Assembly (NCBI RefSeq): GCF_000803065.1 | Contig: NZ_JSXI01000036.1 | Location: forward strand, 1 to 64,000 | Origin: Sphingomonas sp. ERG5 | GTDB lineage: Bacteria; Pseudomonadota; Alphaproteobacteria; Sphingomonadales; Sphingomonadaceae | Length of the DNA: 64,000 nucleotides | Reading direction: 5' to 3' | Shown: positions 8,413 to 16,999 of the stretch, piece after piece | How the letters are laid out: every line of letters starts with the position of its first letter | Position numbering within the stretch: position 1 is the stretch's first letter | The notes under the pieces: model-generated | Seen by the model: only the letters and a program-made list of their open reading frames with translations | Database searches by the model: none | Told to the model about the DNA's origin: nothing | Made by a program: the position numbers and the translations under genes

Positions 8413-8583
8413 CAGGCGCGGTTCTTATTCACGGCATTACCCAATGACATGGTCGCGGCCCCCGATGTTCAGCCCCGCATCCGTTGTGGGGGCAAGCGGC
8501 CATGCAATGCAATGCGTAAGCCCAGCATGCGATGATCCCGTCGCAGCCGATGTGGCGAGGCGGGCCGATCGTGCCGCCGCCCC

Positions 8584-9651
8584 TTACCGCATCGCGTCGA
8601 GCGGGTTTTGCGGTTTCAGCATGCCGGACAATTTGTTGAGAAAAACTTCGGCCTGGCGCAACTCTGCCGGTTTCAGGGTATCGGCCGGACCGCCCATGCC
8701 GAAGAAGGTCGAACTGTAGATCGACTTGTCGAAAACCTTCTTGCACAATTCGTTGGTGCGGTCCTGAATGTCACCGCCGGCGCGGGAAATCGCGATGGAC
8801 TGATGGGCCGGCGTGTATCCCGTGTAGGATGGTCTGGGCGTTGCCGGTCGGGGATAATCGCGGGCACCGGGGTTTTGTGAGATGGGGACCGAGGTTGCTC
8901 GCCTCGCATTGTCGAACTGGCCTCCCTCGCCGGCCTGGGCATAGGAAGCGGGCCAGCTGACCAGCGTGTCGGTTTCCAGCATCTCCGACAGATAGAATGT
9001 CAGTTCGATCAGTTCGGCCAATGTTGCCTTGGAGGGCGTCGAACGGCTGGTGGGCGAACTGTAGATCGGGGCTGCCTTCAGCATGTCATAAGCCTCGGCC
9101 TTCTCCTGAGCGCTCGCGCTGGAATCCTCCTCGACCGCCTGAGCCATTCGGATCGCGCAATTCACATTGGCGCGCATGAAGGAGTCCATCTGCAGATATT
9201 GCACGAGCGGTTCGGGGCTGATGATGCTGGATACGCTTTGCAGATGATCCGTCGCGATCTTCTCGGCTTTTTTCTTCAGCCCGCCTTTTGCCATGTCAAC
9301 GAATTTGCCAGCGGCAAAGATGACGCCTTCGTTCTTGCGGGTGGCCCGGAACAGCTGCTGGAAATTGTTGCTCAGGGTGCGTGTGGCGATCCTGGCGACC
9401 GTACGGCGCGCGACCAGGCGCATGGTGACACTCCCCACGCTGGCCAGCAGGATTGACCCCGTGGCAATGCAGGCGGCCGTCACGAACAATTCGCCGGCCT
9501 CCTTGTCTGATTCCTTCTGCTTACCCAATACTTTCTGATAGTTGGCATAGGCTTGCGTATAGGAGCTGATGTACGGATTTCCGACGGTGACGCGCCAGTC
9601 ATTCTGCGCGAGATTTATCTGGTTGATGAAGCTTTGTAACCGGTCGCTCAT
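8584..9651 (-). CDS. Unrecognised 355-aa protein with one hydrophobic segment
   Basis: No family recognised. The protein has no signal peptide. Residues about 54-82 (GELFVTAACIATGSILLASV and beyond) are hydrophobic and glycine/alanine/serine-rich; they are followed by a basic region (RLVARRTVARIATRT, GGLKKKAEK), a helical middle, and a low-complexity Pro/Ser/Tyr linker at about 250-285 before a short C-terminal helical part. A GGAGT motif lies seven bases before the ATG. It is the second gene of a two-gene unit, 31 bases after a small lipoprotein gene. Local base composition is visibly less GC-rich than in the flanking genes, which hints at transfer. Confidence 0.75.
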   Translation of the reverse strand: MSDRLQSFINQINLAQNDWRVTVGNPYISSYTQAYANYQKVLGKQKESDKEAGELFVTAACIATGSILLASVGSVTMRLVARRTVARIATRTLSNNFQQLFRATRKNEGVIFAAGKFVDMAKGGLKKKAEKIATDHLQSVSSIISPEPLVQYLQMDSFMRANVNCAIRMAQAVEEDSSASAQEKAEAYDMLKAAPIYSSPTSRSTPSKATLAELIELTFYLSEMLETDTLVSWPASYAQAGEGGQFDNARRATSVPISQNPGARDYPRPATPRPSYTGYTPAHQSIAISRAGGDIQDRTNELCKKVFDKSIYSSTFFGMGGPADTLKPAELRQAEVFLNKLSGMLKPQNPLDAMR

Positions 9652-9682
9652 CGAATTACTCCTCGAAAGCTTTACGCTGTTA

Positions 9683-10033
9683 TCACCAGGACGATTTTAT
9701 GCAGTCGAATACTTTCTTTGCGCCGCCATCCGCCAGAGTGCCGCCCAGCTTGCCCTGACAAACGGTCGTCAGCCGATTCAGTTTCGCGGAATCGATGCGG
9801 GAATATTCCTGCAATGCGGCGACCATCCGTTTATTGTCCGCGATGATGCGGTCATTCTCATCGAGGGTATTCTGCGCATCCATTGCTGCCGGAGCAGCGC
9901 CGTTTTCGGGCCTGGGCGCCGGGGAGGCGATCGCGACGCCGTCCGTCCCGCCGTGTTGCGGCGTATCCGGCTTCTGGCACGCGGTCAGAATCAGCACGCA
10001 TGATAGGGGCAGCAAGACCCTGGGCATCAGCAT
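9683..10033 (-). CDS. Small lipoprotein of unknown function
   Basis: A 116-residue protein starting at ATG 10033, chosen because an AGGGGAAG motif lies at the right distance; the frame extends to 10075 without such a site. The N-terminus MLMPRVLLPLS ends in a lipobox LTAC (C19), so it should be a lipidated envelope protein. The mature part has a proline/alanine-rich linker followed by a helical segment (IIADNKRMVAALQEYSRI) and two further cysteines that could pair. It precedes the 355-aa protein by 31 bases and the two probably form an operon. Confidence 0.72.
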   Translation of the reverse strand: MLMPRVLLPLSCVLILTACQKPDTPQHGGTDGVAIASPAPRPENGAAPAAMDAQNTLDENDRIIADNKRMVAALQEYSRIDSAKLNRLTTVCQGKLGGTLADGGAKKVFDCIKSSW

Positions 10034-10360
10034 CAAATGTCTTCCCCTGATCGCACGTTCGTTGGGTTCTCGCATCGCGGCACAATATCACCGCTTACTT
10101 ATATCGCAACGGCTTACAACCGGAAGATGAGGAGATAACCCGGCAGATCCGGGGTGGTTTGCCGGTGGCTCCGACACCTGGGAGGAGGGGATTCATGGCG
10201 GACTCCGTCATGGAACAGGCTATGCAAGGCCGCATCCGGAACATGGGTCATTCCCTGCCGCGATGCCGGTCGCGCGCATGGCTTTCGCTGAGACAACAAA
10301 GGCGACAGGGCCTGTTCAGTCGGTTTGGGCCAGGCGCCGCGGACGAAAAGGAGTTTTCAG

Positions 10361-11098
10361 ATGAGTTTCACTTTCAAGGCCGGTGGCGTGCTGGTCGGTC
10401 TGACCGCCATGATGATGTCGGCGAGCAGCGCCGATGCGCGCGACCGGCGCGGCGCGATACAGGGGGCGAAAAGCGCGCACCAGTTGGCGGCGCAGCATTG
10501 GGATCTGGTGGCGTGGAGCGGGCGCAAGCTGCCGCAGGGCAAGCCGTTGCGGCTCGATTTCGATTTGGTGCGCGGGCAGTTTTCGAGCAGCACCGGGTGC
10601 AACCGCGCCGCCGGCGCCTATCGCGTCATGGACAATGCGATTCGCTTCGGCGACGGGAAGAGCGGTTTCGCCACCACGCTGATGGCGTGCCCCGGCGACG
10701 CGATGGCGGTGGAGCGCGCCTATACCGGGCGGCTGTCGAGCGTGACGCGCTATACGCTGGCCGGCGACCGGCTGGTGCTGCGTACCGCCAAGGGCGAGAC
10801 GCTGATGTATCAGGCGGCGCACAAGCCCGCGGCCAATGCGCCGCGCAAGTTCATCTATGTCTCGGCCGAGACCAGGCCGTGCACGGGCGTCGGGCCGATG
10901 ACGTGCCTGCAGATCCGCGAAAAGGAAAGCGATCCGTGGGAGCTGTTCTATGGCGGGATCGTCGATTTCCAGCCTGAGCCGGGGATCGAATACCGGTTGC
11001 GGATCATCGAGGAAAAGGTCGCCAACCCGCCCGCCGACGGATCGTCGATCCGCTGGACGCTCGACCAGGTGGTCGAGCAGCGCGTGGTCAAGCCGTAA
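10361..11098 (+). CDS. META and DUF4377 domain-containing envelope protein
   Basis: A 245-residue exported protein. A signal peptide covers about residues 1-27 (MSFTFKAGGVLVGLTAMMMS, ending SADA). The next part is a META (HslJ-like) domain with HWDLVAWSG, the motif TGCNRAAGAY and TLMACPGDAMAVERAY. The C-terminal 90 residues match DUF4377 (KFIYVSAETRPCTGVGPMTC, WELFYGGIVDF, YRLRIIEE). META proteins are linked with heat-shock or metal-resistance envelope functions, but their activity is unknown. The ATG at 10361 follows AAGGAG; an upstream in-frame start at 10325 lacks one. Confidence 0.85.
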   Translation: MSFTFKAGGVLVGLTAMMMSASSADARDRRGAIQGAKSAHQLAAQHWDLVAWSGRKLPQGKPLRLDFDLVRGQFSSSTGCNRAAGAYRVMDNAIRFGDGKSGFATTLMACPGDAMAVERAYTGRLSSVTRYTLAGDRLVLRTAKGETLMYQAAHKPAANAPRKFIYVSAETRPCTGVGPMTCLQIREKESDPWELFYGGIVDFQPEPGIEYRLRIIEEKVANPPADGSSIRWTLDQVVEQRVVKP

Positions 11099-11099
11099 G

Positions 11100-11120
11100 C
11101 GCCCCGTGGTGGCCGGGGCG
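11100..11120. terminator. Weak bidirectional hairpin between convergent genes
   Basis: CGCCCC (11100-11105) pairs with GGGGCG (11115-11120) in the 28-base gap between the convergent META and RpiR genes. No T-tract follows on either strand, so the evidence for a terminator is the position and the stem only. Confidence 0.35.
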
Positions 11121-11126
11121 TGACGG

Positions 11127-12089
11127 TCAGGGCAGTTTCGGGCGGGGCGGCTGATGGCCGGCATAGCCGGTGAAGGTCTGGTGGAGGCGGGTCAGTTTTT
11201 CCAGCCTTTGCTCGACGCTCGCGCCGATCAGCTTGATCACGCCGTTGACCATCAGGTTGACCGCGCAGACCAGGGCGACCGGTGAGCTCCAGAACATGCC
11301 GGTCTGAGTCGGCACCGCGACGACATGCGGGGTGAAGCGCGGCGCCCAGTCGCAGAAGATGTCGGTCAGCACGATCAGCGGAATGCCGTGCTGGCTGGCC
11401 TGTTCGGCGATCAGGTAGGACTGGCGCGAATAGCGGCGGATGTCGATCACGACGAGGCAGGCATCGGCGTCTTCCTGCGCGAAGACATCGGCGTAATTGC
11501 CCGCGCTCACATCGACCAGCCGCACTCCGTCGCGCATGAATTGCAGATGGTTGGCGAGCAGCATGGCAATGCCGCGCTCGGTCTGGAAGCCCGCGATATG
11601 GACGGTGCGCGACTGGGCGAGCAACGCGACCACCGCCGCCCAGCCCGGCGTCGTCGCCAGGCGATAGACCTCGAGCAGCGAATTCATTTCGCGCTGATGG
11701 CTGCTTTCCAGGTCGTCCAGCGCACCGGGCGAGTCGACGAACTCGGCGAGTTCGGCGCCGATCAGCCAGGGAATGGCCTCACCGGTGCTGTCCTTGAGTT
11801 CATTCTTCAGCGCCTTGAAATTGCGGTAACCGAGCTGCCGGGCAAAGCGGCCGACGGTGATCGCGCTGACGCCGACCTTGCCCGCCAGCGATTCGGCGGT
11901 CTCGAACGCAAGCGTCGTATAATGGGCGAGGATATGGCCGGCGATCGCACGTTCGGCCGAGGTATAGCCGTCCAGCCCGGCCTGCAGCCGGCGCAGCAGC
12001 GGCATATTGGGAATGGCGAGCGGGATGACGGCAGCCTCAGTCGGCGGGGTTTCCGGGCTGTCGCTTGCGTCGGTTCGATCCTGGCTCAT
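11127..12089 (-). CDS. MurR/RpiR family transcriptional regulator
   Basis: A 320-residue protein. Residues about 45-110 form the RpiR helix-turn-helix (YTSAERAIAGHILAHY, then ESLAGKVGVSAITVGRFARQ and LGYRNFKALK). Residues about 150-285 form a SIS sugar-isomerase-type ligand domain (TVHIAGFQTERGIAMLLANH, VVIDIRRYSRQSYLIAEQA). Such regulators sense phosphosugars or, in MurR, N-acetylmuramate 6-phosphate. It is divergent from the TonB receptor operon starting at 12262, and a 19-bp palindrome lies in the gap, so it probably represses that operon. Annotation of the family is firm; ligand unknown. Confidence 0.92.
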   Translation of the reverse strand: MSQDRTDASDSPETPPTEAAVIPLAIPNMPLLRRLQAGLDGYTSAERAIAGHILAHYTTLAFETAESLAGKVGVSAITVGRFARQLGYRNFKALKNELKDSTGEAIPWLIGAELAEFVDSPGALDDLESSHQREMNSLLEVYRLATTPGWAAVVALLAQSRTVHIAGFQTERGIAMLLANHLQFMRDGVRLVDVSAGNYADVFAQEDADACLVVIDIRRYSRQSYLIAEQASQHGIPLIVLTDIFCDWAPRFTPHVVAVPTQTGMFWSSPVALVCAVNLMVNGVIKLIGASVEQRLEKLTRLHQTFTGYAGHQPPRPKLP

Positions 12090-12132
12090 GCCGTCACATC
12101 CTCTTCTTCGCTCCCTATAGCGTAGCCGATGT

Positions 12133-12151
12133 TAGTTTTCCAATAAAACTA
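12133..12151. promoter_or_regulatory. Candidate RpiR operator palindrome
   Basis: TAGTTTT and AAAACTA form a perfect seven-base inverted repeat around CCAAT, in the 172-base gap between the divergent RpiR gene and the TonB receptor operon. A TTGACA hexamer (12156-12161) begins five bases downstream on the plus strand, although no good -10 follows at the expected spacing. Size and AT-rich arms fit RpiR-family operators. Role inferred from position. Confidence 0.6.
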
Positions 12152-12261
12152 TCTATTGACAGAAATATATCATTGTCGCCTTGATCCCGCTTCCCGGCGC
12201 GATGTCGGGCGGGGCGGCCGACAGGCTCGCCGGTCAGTTTCAGAATGAGGGGAGGGGCGCG

Positions 12262-14448
12262 ATGAAGACGCTCGGGCAAGATCAAGGTTCGCGGACGGGG
12301 CGGCGTCGCAGCCGGCTGAAATATCTGCTCGCGGCGAGCGGGCTTGCGGCCCAGATCGGGCTGGGTGCGGGCGTCGCGCGGGCACAGGATGCCGGCACGC
12401 CGCCGGTCGCGGCGAGCGAAGAGCCCGCAAGGGAGTCGCGCGACGACATCGTGGTGAGCGGTTATCGTTATCTGAGCGAAGACACGAGCGGGACCACCGG
12501 CCTGCCGCTGCCGATCGAGGAAGTGCCGCAATCGATCAGTCTGGTGAGCCAGGACTTCCTCAAGGCGGCGGACCTCAAGACGCTGGGGGAAGTCGCGCAA
12601 TATTCGCCGGGTGCGCTGTTTGCCGGCAATCAGGAGGGGTTCGGCTCGATCGTCAAACTGCGCGGTTTCGCGGCGGGCTATGCGTTCGACGGGCTGACCA
12701 TCGGCACGCTCAATTATGAGCCCGACAACGCGACCGTCGAACGGATGGAGATCGTCAAGGGCCCGGCATCGGTGGTCTATGGCGCGGCCAGCCCCGGCGG
12801 CATCATCAACCTGGTGTCGAAACACGCCAAGGCAAACACGCCGAATTATGTCGAACTGCTTGGCGGCTCATGGAAACGCTGGCGGCTGGAGGGGCAGGTC
12901 GCGGGCGCGCTCAACAGCTCGGGCTCGATACGTGCGATAGGTCTTGCCGCGCATGAAGAGGCCGGCAGCTTCATGAAGAACGTCAATTCCAGCAAGACCG
13001 TAGTCTATGGCGGCGTGGATGCCGATATTGCCGACGGCCTGACCGGCTATGTCCATGGCGGCTACGAACATTATCGTCGCACCGCGTTCGACGGCATTCC
13101 GACGCTGGCGGACGGCTCTCCCGCACCGGTCAACCGCTCCTTCTTCATCGGCGCGAAGGACTTCGAACTCGTCACTGACGTGAAGCGCGTCAATGCCGGC
13201 CTCGACTGGAAAGTGTCGTCGCTCTGGTCGATCGCTCTCAAGGCCAATTATCAGCGCAGCGCTACCCATGGCCCCGCGCCGTACGCCTATGATCTCCAGG
13301 CCAATGGCGACTTCTCGTTCCAGATCCAGAATATCCTGAAGGACGAAAAGCAGGATTTCAGCATCGGCGCCTCGACCATCTACAAGCTCGACGCGCTCGG
13401 CATGTCCGAAAGCTTCCTCTCCGGTTCGGCGATCTATCAGAGCACAGACTCGATGGTGCATCAGAGCCTGCCGCTGATCGGCGGCAGCGGGACGGGGCAC
13501 GCCAACATCTTTGACGGCGTGGAGGCGATCGACGCGATCATCAGCTCCGCCGTCTTTCCGGGCGCGGCTTTCCTTGACCGGCGGCGGCGCAAATTCGTCA
13601 CTTTGTCCGGCCAGGCAGTACTGAAGGTGGCGGGGCCGCTGACTCTGCTTGGGGGGCTATCCTATTCCAAGCCCGACATCTCCACCCGGGCGAACGACGG
13701 TCCGTGGCAAGACTTCAGCGGCGACGGCCAGATGAGCTACCGCGCCGCCGCAACGGTGGAGCCGATTGCCGGGCTCAATGTCTATCTTTCCTACAGCGAA
13801 TCCTTCCAGCCGCAGCTGACCATCGACATCAACGACAATGTCCTGCCGCCGCTCAGCGGCAAGCAATATGAACTGGGCGCCAAATATGTCTCGCCCGACC
13901 GGCGCATCCTGCTCACCGGCGCGCTGTTCGATTTGCGGCAGGCGAACCAGGGGGTTTACGACCGGCAGGGCCCGGATGGCTTCGACCGTTACCGCGCGCT
14001 GGGCGAAGTGCGCTATCGCGGCATGGAATTCGAAGCGATCGGCCGCGTGACCAAGGCGTGGCAGGTCAATGCCGGCCTTGCCATTCTCGACCCGAAGATC
14101 AGCAAGGACGGTGACCTGGCAATGGTCGGCAAGACCGTCACCTTCCTGCCCAAGGCCACCGCCAGCCTTTATACCAGCTATGATTTCGCGGGCGGTGTGT
14201 TTGCCGGCGCCGGCGTCCGCTATGTCGGTTCGGTCAAGACCGCGAGCGACAATGCGACCCGCGACCTGCCCGGCTACACGCTGGTCGATGGCTCGCTCGG
14301 CTATAATCTCAACCGCTGGCGGCTGCAGCTCAACGTCAAGAACATCTTCGACAAGCTTTATTACATCAACAACTACCAGACCCTGTTCTACGGCAATGTC
14401 GTCGGCGAACCGCGCAGCGTGACCCTCTCGCTGCGGGCAGCATTCTGA
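12262..14448 (+). CDS. TonB-dependent receptor, siderophore-receptor type
   Basis: A 728-residue outer-membrane transporter. A basic stretch and signal peptide end at VARAQ (about residue 47). The TonB box region DDIVVSGYR is followed by the plug domain (IEEVPQSISLVSQDFL, VERMEIVKGPASVVYGAASP) and a beta-barrel ending in a C-terminal phenylalanine (SLRAAF). It belongs to the FhuA/FepA-like siderophore subgroup, but the operon context suggests import of a D-amino-acid-containing or peptide-like compound. ATG 12262 follows a strong GGAGGGG motif. Its stop overlaps the next start (TGATG), so translation is coupled. Confidence 0.92.
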   Translation: MKTLGQDQGSRTGRRRSRLKYLLAASGLAAQIGLGAGVARAQDAGTPPVAASEEPARESRDDIVVSGYRYLSEDTSGTTGLPLPIEEVPQSISLVSQDFLKAADLKTLGEVAQYSPGALFAGNQEGFGSIVKLRGFAAGYAFDGLTIGTLNYEPDNATVERMEIVKGPASVVYGAASPGGIINLVSKHAKANTPNYVELLGGSWKRWRLEGQVAGALNSSGSIRAIGLAAHEEAGSFMKNVNSSKTVVYGGVDADIADGLTGYVHGGYEHYRRTAFDGIPTLADGSPAPVNRSFFIGAKDFELVTDVKRVNAGLDWKVSSLWSIALKANYQRSATHGPAPYAYDLQANGDFSFQIQNILKDEKQDFSIGASTIYKLDALGMSESFLSGSAIYQSTDSMVHQSLPLIGGSGTGHANIFDGVEAIDAIISSAVFPGAAFLDRRRRKFVTLSGQAVLKVAGPLTLLGGLSYSKPDISTRANDGPWQDFSGDGQMSYRAAATVEPIAGLNVYLSYSESFQPQLTIDINDNVLPPLSGKQYELGAKYVSPDRRILLTGALFDLRQANQGVYDRQGPDGFDRYRALGEVRYRGMEFEAIGRVTKAWQVNAGLAILDPKISKDGDLAMVGKTVTFLPKATASLYTSYDFAGGVFAGAGVRYVGSVKTASDNATRDLPGYTLVDGSLGYNLNRWRLQLNVKNIFDKLYYINNYQTLFYGNVVGEPRSVTLSLRAAF

Positions 14449-15938
14449 TGCGCCGCCTGCGCCTTCGCGAGTTGATGCTGGCCTCGGTCCTGCTTGCCGG
14501 GCCGGTGGGTGCGCAATCGGCACCGGTCCATGATCTGGTCTATCTCGGCGCACGGGCGATCGATCCGGAAACCGGCCTCGACGCAGTGCGCAACATCGCG
14601 GTCGATGGCGGCAAGATCGTTGCAGTGACGGAGGTACCGCTCAAGGGCCGGCGGACGATCGATGCGCGCGGGCTGATCGCCGCGCCGGGCTTTATCGACC
14701 TGCATTCGCACGCGACCGGCCAGGAGACCGCCGGCTATCAGGCGAAGGACGGCGTCACCACGCGGCTGGAGCTGGAGATCGGCGCTTATCCGGTCAGCGA
14801 CTGGTACAAGGCGAGAGCGGGTCGCGAACTGCTCAATTATGGCACCAGCGTCGGCCACACCGCGGTTCGTTATTTCCTGCAAAAGGGCGGCGGCGCGGCG
14901 GGGCTCGCGGCGCTCCGCGATCCGGAGGCGCTGTTCTCCGCCGCCGAGATCGCCCAGCCCATTCCCGATGCGGTCTATGGGCAGTTGGTGCCGTTGCTCG
15001 AGCAAGGACTGCACGACGGGGCGATCGGCGTCGGCAGCGGCACGCAATATGCCCCCGGCATCACGCACAAGGAAATGCTCGACGTCACCCGCGTCGCCGG
15101 CCGGACGCGAAGCTGCGTCTTCACCCATGTGCGCTTTGGCAGCCTGGTCGAACCGGGCAGCACGCTTGAATCGGTGCAGGAAAGCATCGCGAACGCGGCG
15201 ATCGCCAAGGCATGCGTCCATGTTGTCCATATCAACAGCATGGCGATGTCGGATGCGCCGCTGATGGTGCAGTTGATGCGCGAGGCGCGTGAGCGCGGCA
15301 TCGACGTGTCGACCGAATTCTATCCCTGGGACGGATCGGTCGACGAGATCCGCAGCGTGATCTTCGATCCCGGCTGGGAGAAACGCTGGGGCGTGCGCGT
15401 CGGCGACCTTCAGTCGCGCAGCACCGGCAAGCGGCTGACCCAGGCGGAATTCGATGCCCTGCGGTCGGGTAGTGGCGACGACGGCGTCATCATGCACATG
15501 AACACGGAAGCGACGCTCACAGCATTGCTGCAGGATCCGCTGGTGCTGGTGGCGAGCGACGGCGGCAAGATCGAGGGGCCGAACGGCCATCCACGCTCCG
15601 CCGGGACATTCGCGCGCGTGCTCGGCCATTATGTGCGCGAGACGAAAGCGCTGAACTGGAGCGATGCGATCCGCAAGATGGCGCTGATGCCGGCGCAGCG
15701 GCTGGAAGGGTTCGTGCCGTCGATGCGGCACAAGGGCCGGCTCCAGGCCGGCGCGGATGCCGATATCGTGATGTTCGATCCGGCGACGGTCGGCGCCAGG
15801 GCGGTTTATGGCGATGCCGCGCGTTATTCGGAGGGCTTTCGCTACGTGATGGTGAATGGCGTGCTGGTCGTCGATGGCGGCGTGCTGGTGCCGGACGTGC
15901 GGCCGGGACGGCCGATCCTGTCGGGAGGCAAGCCATGA
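14448..15938 (+). CDS. Amidohydrolase of the N-acyl-D-amino-acid deacylase family
   Basis: A 496-residue exported metallo-amidohydrolase. A signal peptide covers residues 1-23 (LMLASVLLAGPVGA). The beta-sandwich and TIM barrel begin with DLVYLGARAIDPETGLD; the metal-binding HxH is in GFIDLHSHAT, further ligands lie in FTHVR and VVHINS, and the active-site aspartate is in LVLVASDGGK. D-aminoacylases hydrolyse N-acyl-D-amino acids to the D-amino acid and a carboxylate. Start and stop overlap both neighbours (TGATG, ATGA). It should act in the periplasm on what the receptor imports. Substrate inferred only. Confidence 0.87.
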   Translation: MRRLRLRELMLASVLLAGPVGAQSAPVHDLVYLGARAIDPETGLDAVRNIAVDGGKIVAVTEVPLKGRRTIDARGLIAAPGFIDLHSHATGQETAGYQAKDGVTTRLELEIGAYPVSDWYKARAGRELLNYGTSVGHTAVRYFLQKGGGAAGLAALRDPEALFSAAEIAQPIPDAVYGQLVPLLEQGLHDGAIGVGSGTQYAPGITHKEMLDVTRVAGRTRSCVFTHVRFGSLVEPGSTLESVQESIANAAIAKACVHVVHINSMAMSDAPLMVQLMREARERGIDVSTEFYPWDGSVDEIRSVIFDPGWEKRWGVRVGDLQSRSTGKRLTQAEFDALRSGSGDDGVIMHMNTEATLTALLQDPLVLVASDGGKIEGPNGHPRSAGTFARVLGHYVRETKALNWSDAIRKMALMPAQRLEGFVPSMRHKGRLQAGADADIVMFDPATVGARAVYGDAARYSEGFRYVMVNGVLVVDGGVLVPDVRPGRPILSGGKP

Positions 15939-16999
15939 GCCTGGCCGACCGGATCCCGGCGACCGCGCCGTTGCCGCCCGCGGCGACGATGATCGATCTG
16001 CCGCGTCCCTATCTGCTGTTCCTCGGCGATGCTGATGACACGATTTTCCTGAAGACGGGGCTGGGCTTGCGCGACTGGGCGCCGGCGCTGTGCGTCGCCG
16101 AATATAAATGCGCCGGCGCGCGCGCTTCGCTTGGGTTGCCCTTCATGCGGCCCGATCAGGCTCATGCCGCCGGGGCGCGTGCGCTGGTGCTGGCCGCGGC
16201 GTCGATCGGCGGGGCGATCCGCGAAGCATGGATTCCCGATCTGCTCGCGGCGCTTGAGGCGGGGCTGGATATCGTCAGCGGCGCGCATGACCGGCTGTCG
16301 GACGATCCGCGCCTGCGCACCACGGCGGAGCGGCTGGGCCGACGCCTGATCGACATCCGCCGCCCACCGTCCGGCTTGCCGATCGCGACCGGCCGGCGGC
16401 GCAGCGGCAAGCGCCTGCTCACGGTCGGGACCGATTGCGCGCTGGGCAAGAAATACACCGCGTTGGCGCTTGCCGCGGCGTTCCGCGCACGCGGGCTCGC
16501 CGCCGATTTCCGCGCGACCGGCCAGACCGGGATCATGATCGCGGGATCGGGGATTCCGATCGATGCGGTGATCGGCGATTTCCTTGCCGGGGCGGCGGAA
16601 TTGCTCAGCCCGGATGCCGACCCCGATCACTGGGATGTGATCGAGGGGCAGGGCTCGATCTTCCATCCCTCCTATGCCGGCGTGTCGCTCGGGCTGCTGC
16701 ACGGCTCGCAGCCCGATATTCTGGTGCTGTGCCATGCCCATGGACGCGAGCGTATCGTTGGCCTGCCCGATTATCCGCTGCCCGCGATCGGCGAGGCGGT
16801 CGAGCTGTCGCTGCGGCTGGCGCGGCTGACCAATCCGCGTGCACGCTGTGCCGGGGTGTCGCTCAACACCGCCGGGCTTTCGGCCGGGGAAGCGGCGGAT
16901 CTGATCGCGCGCCGGGCCGATCAATGGGCTATGCCGGTGGCGGACCCGATGCGGCCCGGCCCGGCGCTGGATGAACTGGTGGAGGCATGTCTCGGATGA
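15935..16999 (+). CDS. DUF1611 family protein (DgcN-like)
   Basis: A 354-residue cytosolic protein of DUF1611. The N-terminal alpha/beta part (residues 20-130) is followed by a P-loop-type nucleotide or acyl-CoA site (LTVGTDCALGKKYTALALA, about 162-180) and the conserved GQTGIMIAG and IEGQGSIFHPSYAGVSLG. A characterised member, DgcN, acetylates D-glutamate and works with the racemase DgcA. No dgcA-like enolase-fold gene is present here; instead the gene overlaps by four bases with a D-aminoacylase-type enzyme. A role in D-amino-acid metabolism is a reasonable inference; D-glutamate itself is not proven. Confidence 0.85.
   Translation: MSLADRIPATAPLPPAATMIDLPRPYLLFLGDADDTIFLKTGLGLRDWAPALCVAEYKCAGARASLGLPFMRPDQAHAAGARALVLAAASIGGAIREAWIPDLLAALEAGLDIVSGAHDRLSDDPRLRTTAERLGRRLIDIRRPPSGLPIATGRRRSGKRLLTVGTDCALGKKYTALALAAAFRARGLAADFRATGQTGIMIAGSGIPIDAVIGDFLAGAAELLSPDADPDHWDVIEGQGSIFHPSYAGVSLGLLHGSQPDILVLCHAHGRERIVGLPDYPLPAIGEAVELSLRLARLTNPRARCAGVSLNTAGLSAGEAADLIARRADQWAMPVADPMRPGPALDELVEACLG

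Noticed and set aside
6793..8535. 580-codon plus-strand open frame
   Set aside because: It is antisense to the Na+/H+ antiporter gene, with Asp/His/Arg/Gln-rich low-complexity sequence typical of a GC-rich shadow frame.
8413..8583. Small gene between the antiporter and the 355-aa protein
   Set aside because: Frames here are short, lack ribosome binding sites and show no coding bias.
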